The notes beneath the pieces are model-generated. The model saw only the letters and a list, made by a program, of their open reading frames with translations. It was not told the origin of the DNA and made no database searches. The position numbers and the translations under genes are program-made. A stretch of 64,000 bases of DNA from Haberlea rhodopensis (taxonomy: Eukaryota > Streptophyta > Magnoliopsida > Lamiales > Gesneriaceae), in NCBI GenBank assembly GCA_907163345.1, contig CAJQUN010000058.1, positions 1,240,001-1,304,000 of the forward strand. Direction: 5' to 3'. Positions 1-10,908 of the stretch are shown in pieces; the first letter of the stretch is position 1, and every line of letters begins with the position of its first letter.

Positions 1-217
1 TTGCATCAATATTTTGATGTCCTTTTCATCTATTTGCAGCCCTACCATAATGTTATCTGCCCTCATTTCCTGAATGAGGGGTTCTGCTTACTCTTCTATT
101 TGATTCTGTCCATTCTTTGAAGAGTTTGTGTGGAAGAGGAGAAATCTGTACATTATGTCAAATAACATGTTTGTCCTCTGACGGTCACTCTATCAATCGT
201 CTTCTAACCATCCATTC
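1..217. other. Unassigned flank left of the hAT element
   Basis: No gene is recognised here. On the minus strand a short open stretch (about 1-66) could encode part of a protein running off the left edge, but it is too short to assign. On the plus strand CAG followed by an open frame (about 38-118) resembles an intron acceptor and exon, again without a recognisable product. Confidence 0.3.
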
Positions 218-1492
218 TAGGCTGCCCAGAATTGGGTCCAAACCCGACCCGATCGGGTATTTCCCTACTTTATCGGGTTTTTTCGGGTTTCTGAATTGAT
301 CGGGATATAAGTTTCTCAGGTTCGGGTTCGGAAAAAAAAATCGGGTTGGGTACCCGTGTACCCGACCCCGAAAGAATTTTTAATTAAAATATGGTTTCTG
401 CTACTACGTTGTTAGTTGCTACCCGATCAATAATTAGGTTTTCTCAATTTCCAATCTCACACTCTCACTCTCACTCAGTCACTCTCATTATCGTCTCTCT
501 CAGGGGCGCATTTCAGTTCTTCACTCCAAAAAAAAAACTCTTAGTCTTAAGCTTCACCTTCTCAACTCAACACGCAAGGCTCAAGTTGTCTCCTTCAAGG
601 CTTCATCGCAAGTCGTATCCGTCCAAAAAACGCTGCGACTCCAGCCCTTTCATGCTCTGAGGTATGAGGTTTCTGTGTCTGATTATTTTTTATGATTTCA
701 TTTGTTGTGTTTTTTTTTTACTTTCATTTGTTGTGTTTTTTTTTACTTTCATTTGTTGTGATTTGGCTGATGGAAATCATGGAATGGTTGAGGATTAGAA
801 TGGTTGATATGCTTTCAGGCTGAATTCTGAATGTTTTATTTTGGCCGTACCGTATTGTGAATTATTCATCTTTTCGAATTGCTATGTGAATTGTGATAGT
901 TTGAGTTGTGAATGTTTCATTTCTGTTTTTAACTGATTCTATATATTATTTTTACCAATTAAAATACAGTTTGTATCCTTCAGAAATTAGTCTGTGAAAA
1001 ATGTTGAGCCATGAAAGTGATACACATTTTGAACCTCAAACAACACCAAACCCAAGCCAAAGTGATGGTTTAGATTTAGAAGAGCGGGATGAAAACAAGA
1101 TAAGTGATAAAGAGGGGTCGTCTAAAAAGAGAAAAACATACTAGTCAAGGTCGGAGTTTTGGACTCATTTTGATAGAATTGATTGTCCTAACGAGAATAT
1201 TAGGAAGGGTAAATGCAAATATTGTGGTGTCGAAATTAGAGCCGATCCAAAAAAACATGGAACAAAGGGTCTTCAAAACCACATAAATGCGTGCAAAAAA
1301 ACCCCGCTTGAATTGGAAACAAATCAAATGCGACTTAAGATGCAAAAATCTTTCATGGATGATGACAAAGACCCTCGTCCTTGTAATTGGAGATTTGATG
1401 AGACTAAAGTTATTGTGCATTATGTTGATTGTTGATGAACTTCCATTTAAGCATGTTGAGAATGAGGGGTTCAAACATTTTATGTCGATTAT
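218..1492 (+). mobile_element. hAT transposon copy A, 5' portion
   Basis: The 5' end is rich in CGGGT/ACCCG motifs (218-380), like the terminal and subterminal DNA of the two short hAT elements at 8555-8995 and 17354-18086. An AT/pyrimidine-rich untranslated stretch follows, then a BED zinc-finger coding start at 1001. The first bases (TAGGCTGCCC) are a degraded form of the family terminus TAGGGGTGGG. About 1.3 kb of it recurs inverted at 3090-4432. At about 1485-1495 it switches abruptly into the inverted copy B across a few bases of shared sequence (TTATTTGTC). Confidence 0.75.
1001..1435 (+). pseudogene. hAT transposase N-terminus, BED zinc finger (broken)
   Basis: An ATG at 1001 opens a frame for an acidic, serine-rich leader, then a BED-type zinc finger: the motif WTHFDRI, then CKYCG, then a histidine region LQNHINAC. 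This is the usual N-terminus of plant hAT transposases, which bind the element ends. An in-frame TAG at 1142-1144 interrupts it; the inverted copy has a sense codon (GAG) there. The frame ends at 1433-1435 shortly after the finger, and the central catalytic part is missing before the junction with copy B. It cannot make a working transposase. Confidence 0.75.
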
Positions 1493-4432
1493 TTGTCAAC
1501 CACATGCAAATCCTCCTCAATAGACATAGGAGCTAACAATCCACGAAGTCAATCTTGAGAACATATTAGAGCTTGAATTGTTTTAAGTAACAAATAGCTC
1601 CTAAAGGCATCAAGCACACGTCCTCCTGTGCTAAATGCTAAATGCGGCTTCTGAAGCAACAATGGAAACTTGAATTGCTAGCACATCCCGAGCTATCCTA
1701 GAAAGAACTGGAAACCTATGTGCATTCATCTTCCACCAACTTAAAATGTCAAAACCATCGTCATCATCAATCTCAGCTTCTTTAGCTATATATCTATTAA
1801 ACTCCGGCTTGACATGCTCACTGTTACCTCCACTCTTCAACTTCTAGAACTCAGTTTTCAAATAAGATTTTTGCCTCTACGAAGGATCAGGATGACGGGG
1901 TTTACTAACACTAGAATCAACACTAATAGTTGATACAATATGTGAGCCATACACAAATGATTCATCATATATCCCTTTGTATTCATCGAACAAAGTATAC
2001 ATACCTTCTCTAATTTCCTTTTTTCATTCTCACTCTCCAGAACATGATATACCATGTCAAATGAATAGTTCAGAAAGTCCAATTTATGATGAGGATCAAC
2101 AATCACAACATAATCTCTTGTTCATTTTCTCAATTGATCCCCGGTACTTGTCAAATTTTTCTTTCATTCTATAAGCCATATTACTCAATTCAACATCACA
2201 ATCATCCAACCACGTTCTAAGAAGCATGTCAACAACACTTATCTCGTGAAACACACAATTAGATGTCACATACAATGAACCAGAAATTTTCAAAGTATGA
2301 TCGTAAAAGTGGCCAAAATATTTCAACAACGGTGTAGCCATGTGCCAATGATATTCATTAGGTATCCCATCATAAGACGACTTTGAAAGATCCCTTGCAA
2401 AATTACTGTCAACCTCCTCAAAAGAGAGAAATGTTTTTTTTTTAGTTTACCGCAGCCTCCAACATTAAGAATGTTGAATTCCACCTAGTAGGTAAATAAA
2501 GATACAATAATTTATTGCTTCTAATTTTTCTGAAGCTGCACATTCAATAAATGCTTGGCACCTAGCTGGAGAACTTCTGATATACCTAACAATCCATTAG
2601 ATGCATTTGATAACATCATGTTCCTCATTTCCCTTCAAACCATCTTGCACTGCTAGGTTAATAATATGACCAATACACCTCATATGCAGATACTGATTAC
2701 CTAGTAAGCTAGTACCCCAATTATTAAATTTCTTTCTCAAATGCTCAAAAATGGTATCATTCGATGAAGCATTATCCACAATGATAGTAAAAATATTCTC
2801 AATTTCCGAATGCATTTTTCAACAGACTTGCCAATTTCCTCCACTTTATGGCTAGTGATCGGAAAAAAATTCATTTTTTTTCTAACTTCCAATATTATTA
2901 ATGAAATGAACAATTAGACACATAATTTATCTTTTGAATTGATGTCCAAGTATCAGTAGTGATGCAAACCCTTTGAGTATTTCTTTTCAAAAAAGTCTTA
3001 AGCTTCAACTTCTCATCCGAGTACATTTGAAAAGTATCTTTGGCAATAGTCTTTCTTGATGGAATGGTAAATTGAGGACAAATAACTTACATAAAATATT
3101 TGAACCCCTCATTCTCAACATGCTTAAATGGAAGTTCATCAACAATCAACATAATGCACAATGTTTTTTTAATTTTAGCCTCATCAAGTCTCCAATTACA
3201 AGGACAAGGGTCTTTGTCATCATCCATGAAATATTTTTGCATCTTACTTCGCATTTGATTTGTTTCCAAATCAAACGGGGTTTCCTTGCACTCATTTATG
3301 TGATTTTTAAGACCCTTTGTTCCATTTTTTTTGAATCGGTTCTAATTTCGACATGTCAATATTTGCATTTACCCTTCCTAATATTCTCGTTCGGACAATC
3401 AATTCTATCAAAATGAGTCCAAAACTCCGACCTTGACTCGTATGTTTTTCTCTTTTTAGACGACCCCTCTTTATCACTTATCTCGTTTTCATCCCGCTGT
3501 TCTAAATCCAAACCATCACTTTGGCTTGGTTTGGTGTTGCTTGAGGTTCAAAATATGCATCACTTTCATGGCTCGACATTTTTCACAGACTAATTTCTGG
3601 AGGATACAAACAATGTTCAATTGGTAAAAATAATATACAGAATCAGTTAAAAACAGAAGTGAAACAATCACAATTCAAACTATCACAATTCACATAGCAA
3701 TTTGAAAAGCTGAATAATCACAATTCACAATGCGGTACGGCCAAAATAAAACATTCACAATTCAGCCTGAAAGCACATCAACCATTCTAATCCTCAACCA
3801 TTCCATGATTTTCATCGCCCAAAATCCTCAAGCATATGCCAATACAGTACGGCCATTCCCCAAAAATATCAAGTATAATCCATTCTAGTTTACCGTCATC
3901 AGCCATTCCATTGCCCAAATCACACAAATGAAAGTATAAAAAAGCACAAAAAATGAAATCATAAAAAATAATCAGACACAAAAGCCTCATCCCTCAGAAC
4001 ATGAAAGGGCTGGAGTCGAGACGTTTTTCAGACGGTTACGACTTGCGATGAAGCCTTGAACGAGACAACTTGAGCCTTGAGTGTTGAGTTGAGAAAGTGA
4101 AGATTAAGACTACATCGCGTTCTTTTTTGGAGTGAAGAACTGAAATGCGTGAGAGAGACGAGAACGAGAGTGACCGAGTGAAAGTGTGAGAGTGTGAGAT
4201 TGGAAATTGAGAAAACCTAATTATTGAAAGTGTAATCAGGGTAGCAACTAGCAACAGAAACCATACTTTAATTAAAAATTCTTTCGGGTCGAGCACCCTA
4301 CTCGATTTGTTTTCCCAAATATGTACCCAATCCCGAGAAACTTATATCCCGATCGGGTTCAAAAACTCGATAAAGTTGGTAAATACCCGATCGGGTCGGG
4401 ACCTGATTACCCGAACCCGACTCCCACTCCTA
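1493..4432 (-). mobile_element. hAT transposon copy B, inverted inside copy A
   Basis: Read on the minus strand, this is a second hAT copy. Its 5' terminus TAGGAGTGGG lies at 4432, followed by the same ACCCG/CGGGT subterminal DNA, the BED-finger region (about 3480-3150), the middle of the transposase (about 2815-2600) and the C-terminal dimerisation region (about 1840-1600). The 3' untranslated region and 3' terminus are absent. Its outer parts pair with both halves of copy A, so 218-5345 forms a long interrupted inverted repeat. No 8-bp target duplication is visible for copy B. Confidence 0.7.
1540..3586 (-). pseudogene. hAT transposase, degraded (copy B)
   Basis: Minus-strand fragments in order: an ATG leader near 3586 with an early frameshift; a BED-finger region with a stop inside the first cysteine motif; a central segment at 2815-2597 with IIVDNASSND and CIGHIINLAVQDGL, typical of the RNase H-like catalytic part of plant hAT transposases; segments at 2341-2096 and 2106-1858; and a C-terminus at 1840-1631 with the dimerisation motif LAIQVSIVASEAAFS. 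Several frame changes separate these. It is the only place in the window where the central catalytic segment of this family survives. Confidence 0.75.
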
Positions 4433-5313
4433 GTTGACAGTAATTTTGCAAGGGATCTTGCAAAGTCGCCTTATGATGGGGTTCTTAATGAATATCATTG
4501 GCACATAGCTACATTGTTGTTTAAATTTTTGGGCCACTACTTTGAGACTTTCTGGTTCATTGTATGTGACACATTTAATTGTGTGTTTCACGAGATAAGT
4601 GTTGTTGACATGCTTCTTAGAACGTGGTTGGATGATTGTGATGTTGAATTGAGTAACATGGCTTATAGAATGAAAGAAAAAATTGACAAGTACTGGGGAT
4701 CAATTGAGAAAATGAACAAGGTTTTATATTATGTTGTGATTGTTGATCCTCATCACATATTGGACTTTCTGAAGTATTCATTTGACATGGTATATCATGT
4801 TCTGGAGAGAGAGAAAATGAAAAAGGAAGTTAAAGAAGGTATTTATGCATTGTTTGATGAATACAAAAGGAGATATGATGACTCATTTGTGTTTAGCTCA
4901 CATACTGCATCGACTATGATTGTTGATTCTAATGTTAGTAAACCCCTCATTCTGATCCTTCGAAGAGGCAGAAATCTTATTTGAAAACTGAGTTCAAGAA
5001 GTTGAAGAGTGTAGGTAACAGTGAGCATGCCAAGTCGGAGTTAGATAGATATTTAGCTGAAGAAGCTGAAAATGATGATGGGTTTGAAATTTTAAGTTTG
5101 TGGAAGATGCATGCACATAGGTTTTCAATTCTTTCTAGGACAGCTCGAGATATGCTAGCAATTCCAGTTTCCATTGTTGCTTCAGAAGCCGCATTTAGCA
5201 CTGGAGGACGTGTGCTTGATGCCTTTAGGAGCTCGTTATTACCTAAAACACTTCAAGCTCTAATATGTTCTCAAGATTGGCTTCGTGGATCGTCAGCTTC
5301 TATATCTATTTGA
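4433..5313 (+). pseudogene. hAT transposase C-terminal half with dimerisation domain (broken)
   Basis: Two overlapping open stretches, in different frames, cover the C-terminal half of a hAT transposase. The first (to 4984) has YHWHIATLLFKFLGHYFE and a helical region; the second (4981-5313) carries the C-terminal dimerisation domain, with LAIPVSIVASEAAFSTGG then SSLLPKTLQALICSQDWLR. That block is the most conserved part of plant hAT transposases and mediates their oligomerisation. A frameshift near 4981 separates the two. The N-terminal half lies 3 kb upstream behind the inverted copy, so no continuous product is possible. Confidence 0.8.
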
Positions 5314-5999
5314 GGATGATTTGCATGTGGTTGACAAAATAGAGAAATGTACTAGTTATCTTTTTTACTATTTTTACAGTTCATTTTATTGTGTTTCTTT
5401 TGTTTCACATTTGAATGGAGTTGATATGTTTTACTAAAATATCTCTGTTTTTTCTTATGAACTAAATATCTCTTTTTTTTACAGAATTTTTTAATCTGAA
5501 TACTGATACAAGTAGTGCGATGGTCGACTGATAAACTGATATCTAAGTCTTTGATGGTGTCTACCATGTTGTTTTCAAGGTAAATTTAATTTTTAATTCC
5601 AACTTTTTGATGTTTTAGGCGAATTTGATCCTTTTTTATTTGTTTCAGATGTCCTATAAAAACTGACTCGATTACTTGGTAATTGCAGTGCAGGCGACGG
5701 GATTGATTTTTTGTCTTGTTGTATTTGTAATACTAAGTATTAACCATATAAAATTTTGTGAACTCGTGTAGTGTATAATTTTTTGGTACAATTTTTTTGT
5801 TTTTCCGATTGTTTGTTGGTTTATTGCCTGTTGGTTCAAGATTTTATGGCATAAATCTGTAGCTAAAGTGCTATAAACCCGTTTTTTCGTTTTTTTTTGT
5901 AGAAACACGTCGGGTATCCGATTTTTTTTTTTTTTTGGGATCGGGTACGCTTTTAAGCCACCCGAAAACCCGATCCCGGTTACCCGATTCCCACCCCTT
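4433..5999 (+). mobile_element. hAT transposon copy A, 3' portion
   Basis: The element resumes at 4433 with sequence matching the inverse of about 1493-2415, carries the transposase C-terminal half to 5313, then an AT-rich 3' untranslated region, and ends in ACCCG-rich DNA with CCCACCCCT at about 5990-5999, the complement of the family 5' terminus. No convincing 8-bp duplication joins 210-217 to the bases after 5999, so the outer ends have decayed or been rearranged. Confidence 0.7.
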
Positions 6000-6646
6000 G
6001 CATAAACTAATAATTTGGTTTGCTCATTGTCATTCTTCATTTGTTCGATCAACATAGAATGAGTATTAACTCTGGCTACTTTTTATGATGAGAATCTCTT
6101 AGAGAACTATGGATTATCATGAAAACTGTTGGACTAAAAAATAGGATGTAGCATATAATTTCGTTTACTTATCAAGAATTATTTTCCTCCTAATTGAACC
6201 AACTTTTGGAATTTTCGCTGTGCCAAACTATCTGCTCAAACTTGTCTGGTACTATGGAGGATTTGAGCGTTTTAGCTGAAACATTGTTCTCACTTACTAT
6301 ATTTCTTCTTACAAGTGACTTGATATATTGAAATGGATATGCTAATAATCTTATTGTTGGACCCATCTCAGCATTCATTACACAGTAAACATTCATTAGA
6401 TTCCTGTGCTACATTTTTATTGCAAGATAAGATGTTAGTTGATTGCAGGACATATGTGCCATTCACATTTAAATATTAAATGTGTTATTGTGAGGACTTG
6501 GTTTTATTAAATGTCCTGAACCTTTCTTAGCTCACTTTACCTGTTTGAAGTACATATACTAAATGATTTAATTACACTTCAGATATGATGATGCCTTGTA
6601 AGGTTTTGGATTAATAAATGCACTTTCATTACCTTTTACATTACAG
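6000..6646. other. Intergenic or intronic, no gene seen
   Basis: AT-rich DNA between the hAT element and the casein-kinase remnant. Minus-strand open stretches at 6001-6055 and 6190-6396 have no recognisable product. The stretch could be intron of the decayed gene to its right. Confidence 0.4.
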
Positions 6647-7510
6647 GTCCTTGGTACGGATGAGTTAAACGCATATTTGAAGCGTTCGTGGTGGTGCTTT
6701 AGGATTCCAATGTACTGTGTCCAAGATCAGTAGATTGGTACGTTCTCTAAGGGAAGGAGACAGGAGCTCTGCCCTAGAGAGAGTCCTTCCAACGTGGATT
6801 CACGTAGAACATAGCGCCACCATAGCTTCCCTCTTCACTTCCCGTTGGGATATCACAGACTTTAACATCATCCATGTATAGGATGGTAATTATTATTATA
6901 TTTTTTTGTCGCTCTTCTTTCCTTGCGAGCAGGAAGCACACGAGCAGCGTGCGTTGCGGTCGAGCCTACCGATCTTCCTTAAGAAAGGATGCAACTCAAA
7001 TATGGTCTTGAACTGGATTCTTAGCTTGAAACTCTTGTTGGAAGGTATTACTGCATCTATGATTCGTCTCCTTCCTCTCTCCAAGGCCACGTGCACCTGA
7101 GAAAAAAACTTTTAAAACCTGAAATCCCACTGAATGTGATGATTTTCTATATTTTGACTTCTACTTCCTCGAAATCAAGAATTGATGAAGGAAACTCGTC
7201 ATGATTCATTTCCATTTATCTGGAGGCCAAGGTTAATAACTTAATTCTGTTACCTTTCCTTCAGGCACTGTAGGAAACCCTGGACTATATTTATTAATTC
7301 AGACGATCAGCATTTGGTGTCAGCGGAAGTTATTTTAGCTATGTTTGAACACTTCGGAATGCCATATTCTTTTCATTTAATTATACTCTATCTGTGCGAT
7401 ATCATCGTTGATTTCTTTGTTGTTGTTTTTTTTTTTTCTGAGTTTACTCTATCATAATATAGGCCATTGATTTTCTTGATAAGCTTCTCCGTTATGATCA
7501 TCGGGACATT
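6647..7510 (+). pseudogene. Casein kinase 2 alpha subunit, exon remnants
   Basis: Three exon-like pieces match the C-terminal lobe of plant CK2 alpha in the right order. After an acceptor TTACAG, 6647-6679 encodes VLGTDELNAYL. After TTCAG, 7265-7328 encodes HCRKPWTIFINSDDQHLVSAE (written here as two parts: HCRKPWTIFIN and SDDQHLVSAE). After ATATAG, 7463-7507 encodes AIDFLDKLLRYDHRD. CK2 alpha is a constitutive Ser/Thr kinase. The acceptors are kept, so this came from a genomic copy, not a processed cDNA. The first exon loses its reading after AYL, the second has no clear donor, and the third shifts frame before the end of the domain. The ATP-binding and activation-loop exons are not seen in the window. 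Confidence 0.7.
6700..7262. other. Unassigned DNA between CK2 remnants
   Basis: This lies where an intron would be, but it is less AT-rich than its surroundings. A minus-strand open frame at 6896-7096 encodes a basic 66-residue peptide that I do not recognise. It may be an insertion of unknown origin that helped inactivate the gene. Confidence 0.3.
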
Positions 7511-7800
7511 ACATGCATTTGATAAATGCCGTTCGTAAATTATCTTCGGATTATATAGGTTCTTGAAATAACATCTTATTCGAATTTAGTATTTATGAAC
7601 ACACAAGACTAATTGAAATACTTAATCTACTCATTCGAATAAGAAAGGTAGTACATTAGATGCACTTGATAAATGCCGTCGTAAATTATCCATTCTTATG
7701 TTGCACTTGGATGAAAGTATTTGTGCGCGATGGACATTACATGCATCTGATAAATGCCCTTCGTAAATTATCCACTCTTATGTTGCACTTGGATGAAATG
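7508..7800 (+). repeat. Short degenerate direct repeats
   Basis: The phrase ACATTACATGCATTTGATAA, followed by ATGCCGTTCGTAAATTATC-like sequence, appears near 7508, 7653 and 7735. The last two copies extend through TTATGTTGCACTTGGATGAA. The first copy overlaps the end of the CK2 remnant. Confidence 0.7.
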
Positions 7801-8323
7801 ATTTGTTTTCGATGAAGAGATATGATCTGTGGACGGAATGTGGACGGATTTGAAGAATGGTTTGAAATTACATCCATTTTGAGTGAATTTCATATCCATC
7901 ATAATTATCATTACATCTACATAAATAAATAAGTTCATATCCATCATAATTATTATTACATTTACATAAATAAATAAGGTGTGAATTTGAATTACATCTA
8001 ACATAACCTGATCCAAATAATCTAATGTATTTGAAATTCATGATTTAAAATCTCTCGATCCAAATACATTCTGAGTTATAATGTGGATCTAGTTTTGTAA
8101 ATAGTATTCTAATTTTCTGCTTCATCTCATACAAGCTCGAGATTGTTTTAAATTTTGTATGAAATAAGAACGAAACACAACTTAAGACATGGTCTCTCCA
8201 TTTGTCAAAATCAACGTGTCAGCATATAAGGGTAAACAGTTATTAAAATTGATGCATATAAATAGAACATTAAAAAACTCACATATTTGCTAATTTTTAA
8301 AGTAGAGCCAGTGTGAATAGAAC
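7801..8323. other. AT-rich intergenic DNA with a two-copy repeat
   Basis: Between 7889 and 7980 a unit of about 50 bases (TTCATATCCATCATAATTAT, then CATTACATCTACATAAATAA) is present twice in tandem. Nothing else is seen. Confidence 0.5.
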
Positions 8324-9115
8324 TAGTGGTAAGCAAAAGTTCGGTTTAACCGATCGAACCGTATTATTTTGGAAGTTCGATTCAGTTAATTCAGAAGTTC
8401 GATTTTAATTTTAAAAATATCGATTAAATCGATTTTCATTTAATATATCGGTTAACTGATTTAACTAATATTTTTATTTTTATAAATTTTAAAATGTAAT
8501 TTTTTTAAATATTGATTAATTTGGTTACCGATTGAATTGACCGATAGTTTAAACTAGGGGTGGGCATTCGGGTCGGGTATTCGGATACCCGATCCGACCC
8601 GATCGGGTATTCCCGAACAAGAATGAAAAACGGTAATTTTTCGGGTTCGGGACAATACCCGATTCCCGACCCGAAAATTTCGGGTCGGGAATCGGGTACC
8701 TTCTTGGAACCCGATCGGGAATCGGGTACCCGATCGAGTTCCAAGAAATAAAAAAAAATTCTTTGTTATGTATTGTAGAACCGAAAAAAAATTAAATAAA
8801 AAAATTTAAAAGAAAAACCAAAAATAGGGTACCCGAACCCGAATTGTTCGGGTACCCGAAATGTCGGGTACCCGAACAATTCGGGTCGGGAATCGGCATG
8901 TCCTATGGGGTACCCGAAATTTCGGGTACCCGAAATTTCGGGTACCCGACCCGAATTTCCCGATTCCTGAGATACCCGACCCGATCCCACCCCTAGTTTA
9001 AACGGTTAGGTTAAATCGCTTATTAAAAAATTCGGTTTGATATCGGTTGTAAAAATAAATTTCGGTTTTGTGGGTTAAAATAAAGTTCGATTCATTGACC
9101 GACTGGACAACCCTA
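8324..9115 (+). mobile_element. Non-autonomous hAT-like element (GTTCGGTT type), interrupted
   Basis: The outer element starts TAGTGGTAAGC and ends CCCTA, with subterminal motifs TTCGGTTTAACCGA and their complements on both sides (8340-8545 and 9003-9110). The flanks AATAGAAC (8316-8323) and AATGGAAT (9116-9123) match at 6 of 8 positions, consistent with an old 8-bp hAT duplication. No coding frame belongs to it. It is split by the element at 8555-8995. Confidence 0.6.
8555..8995 (+). mobile_element. hAT-type MITE of the CGGGTA family
   Basis: A 441-bp element with ends TAGGGGTGGG and CCCACCCCTA (perfect 10-bp inverted termini continuing as CGGGTCGGGTAT), flanked by a perfect 8-bp duplication GTTTAAAC at 8547-8554 and 8996-9003. 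The interior is built from CGGGTACCCGA-like palindromic motifs around an AT-rich core. Open frames across it are artefacts of these repeats. It shares termini with the hAT transposon at the left of the window and could have been moved by such a transposase. Confidence 0.9.
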
Positions 9116-10001
9116 AATGGAATCACATGTTTGAAGTTCCAATTTGAAGCATACTTTTGATAATATGGATTACCAAATCATAAAGAGAATATAAATGGAA
9201 TATTGTAATTTTTGACCTTTTTATTTACGAGTTTTTGTTAGTGGTCCTCCCTCCTTAATATATATATAATATATACAAGTGATCGATGCAAGCAATGCGT
9301 ACATTAAGCAACCCTAGTTTATACATAAATATTTATATGACTGTTACAATAAAATATTTCAATACTTAAAAACATGACTCATAGTGTTAATTCAAGTTAT
9401 TTTTGTCTAATTTAATTGTTATCACTCTAACAATATTATTTGTGTATGTATTCATATTTCATATTACATATTAAATAATAACACGTTAAAGTGTTTCTAT
9501 ATATATATTAAATAATAAGAATTAAGGGCTGACGTAACTCGATATAAAAAATAAAAATTCTCACTAATTTTCGAAACAATGTGTGATTCATCGACTTCAC
9601 GTAAGGTGTTTCTTTACGTTAATAACAACTTGAATGATACAAAACAATTTAAGCAACGACCTTTGATCAATGTGACAATTAATGTGGGTGCACAAAGATC
9701 CCTTGGAGTTGAGGGGAAATTCGATCTCATCCAATAAAAGATTATAAGATGTTTTATTAATAGCTTTTAATTTAATTTTAAAATAAAGTTTTTTAGGATC
9801 TTGATTAAATAAGTTATCCTATAAAGAAAAAAAGCGAGAAAAAAGATAAATAAATGATGAATTGTCTATAGATCTATCTAGTTTGAATAATAACGAGTTA
9901 CACACCTCTAGTTTAAACAATAACGTTTACATTTCATACTATGCATTTTTATGTCAAATCAAATAATGGTAGATAGTTGTAATTTTTTTTATTTCTATTA
10001 T
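9116..10001. other. AT-rich intergenic DNA, no gene seen
   Basis: Long A/T stretches with short TATATA runs near 9256-9276. No open frame of interest and no recognisable element. Confidence 0.6.
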
Positions 10002-10184
10002 TGTAATACCCTTGTCACACATTGGTTGTAGATGAAAATTTAAAGTAGTTTATAAAGGCTTACAATGAACTATTATAGCAACTTGGTTTAACCATTTTCG
10101 TAGAGCGACGACGGATACGAAGTAGTTGTTATAGGAGCCCATTGTGCATTCGCGCTTGCGCGGGCCTGGGCCGTGGGCGTGACA
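10002..10184 (+). repeat. TRIM-like 5' LTR
   Basis: Starts TGTAATACCCTTGTCACACA and ends GGGCGTGACA. The same sequence recurs at 23160-23333 and 23334-23515, and inverted at 59789-59971, where it is also 183 bp long. Confidence 0.85.
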
Positions 10185-10187
10185 GAA

Positions 10188-10200
10188 TGGTATCAGAGCC
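10188..10200 (+). other. Primer-binding site (initiator tRNA-Met)
   Basis: TGGTATCAGAGCC lies three bases after the 5' LTR. It is complementary to the 3' end of plant initiator methionine tRNA, the standard primer for many LTR retrotransposons. Confidence 0.85.
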
Positions 10201-10374
10201 GGTCACCGGCAGAAAATACCGGGAGATAAGTGATATACGGGGCAAAGTGTTACGTGCGTGGGAGCCACCTCTTGAGCCTAAAGGGACAAAGTGCTACACG
10301 ACGGGGGCTACCTCTTGAACCTGCAAGTAAAGTGCTACATGACGGGAGCCACCTCTTGAACCTGTAGGAGCCAC
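10201..10374 (+). repeat. TRIM-like interior with GGGAGCCACCTCTTGAACC repeats
   Basis: Three to four imperfect units of the form GGGAGCCACCTCTTGAACCT followed by CAAAGTGCTACATGACG. The same module occurs inverted at 60040-60230, in the Tekay LTRs at 49660-49760 and 57070-57180, and at 48548-48640. Confidence 0.8.
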
Positions 10375-10607
10375 TGATAAGTGTCATTTTTACACTTATA
10401 TTTGCATATATTTCTTGCGATTTTTATAGTGATTATTGGAAGATGTTATACTTTTGGTTGTGTTTTGTTATAATTCCAGGAATCCAGTAGAAGTGCAAGA
10501 AATACTGGAAAAACCCCATTTTATGGACTAGAAGGTGGAACTGTGACAAGACGAGGCAAGCCATGGGAAAAAATGTGAAAAAGACTAAAAAGATTATAAA
10601 AGCAACA

Positions 10608-10816
10608 GGCGATCGATCGCCTATCACAAGAGATCGATCGCCTGAAGCCAGAGAGCTGATGGAATTTTGAAACGATAGGCGATCGATCGCAACAAACCAA
10701 TTGATCGATCGCCTCGGGGCAGAACATATAGGCGATCGATCGCCTATCTCGAGAGACCGATCGTCGAGGAGAAAAAGCTGAAGGCGATCGATCGCCACAA
10801 TCGAAGAGATCGATCG
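10608..10816. promoter_or_regulatory. Array of paired GGCGATCGATCGCC palindromes in the LTR U3
   Basis: Eight copies of GGCGATCGATCGCC or close variants form four pairs. The GATCGATC cores start at 10611/10632, 10681/10703, 10734/10755 (the second reads GACCGATC) and 10786/10808, so each pair is 21-22 bp apart. Spacer sequences differ. The array ends about 90 bp upstream of the TATA box, where an upstream promoter element would lie. The function is unknown to me. Confidence 0.7.
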
Positions 10817-10902
10817 CACGCAGAGTCCAAAACTTAAAAAATTCCTTAATTAAGTTTTTGGGCTATTTTTGGTACCAGACCTCTTGGGCTCGAAAAGGAA
10901 CA

Positions 10903-10908
10903 TATAAA
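10903..10908 (+). promoter_or_regulatory. TATA box of the Athila 5' LTR
   Basis: TATAAA within CATATAAATTGACG; the same box is at 22117-22122 in the 3' LTR. Transcription would start about 30 bp downstream. Confidence 0.5.

Noticed and set aside
391..660. Plus-strand frame of 89 residues
   Set aside because: It is hAT 5' untranslated DNA; its inverted copy (4036-4296) does not keep the frame.
8505..8990. Open frames rich in S, G, P and R over the MITE
   Set aside because: They follow the CGGGTACCCG repeats in both orientations and have no domain.
10188..10200. tRNA-Met gene
   Set aside because: Only the 3' complement of the tRNA is present; it is a primer-binding site, as at 47508 and 56551.
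10433..10819. Minus-strand frame of 128 residues in the Athila LTR, repeated at 21735-22034
   Set aside because: It reads the same palindrome array and ends in LTR promoter DNA.
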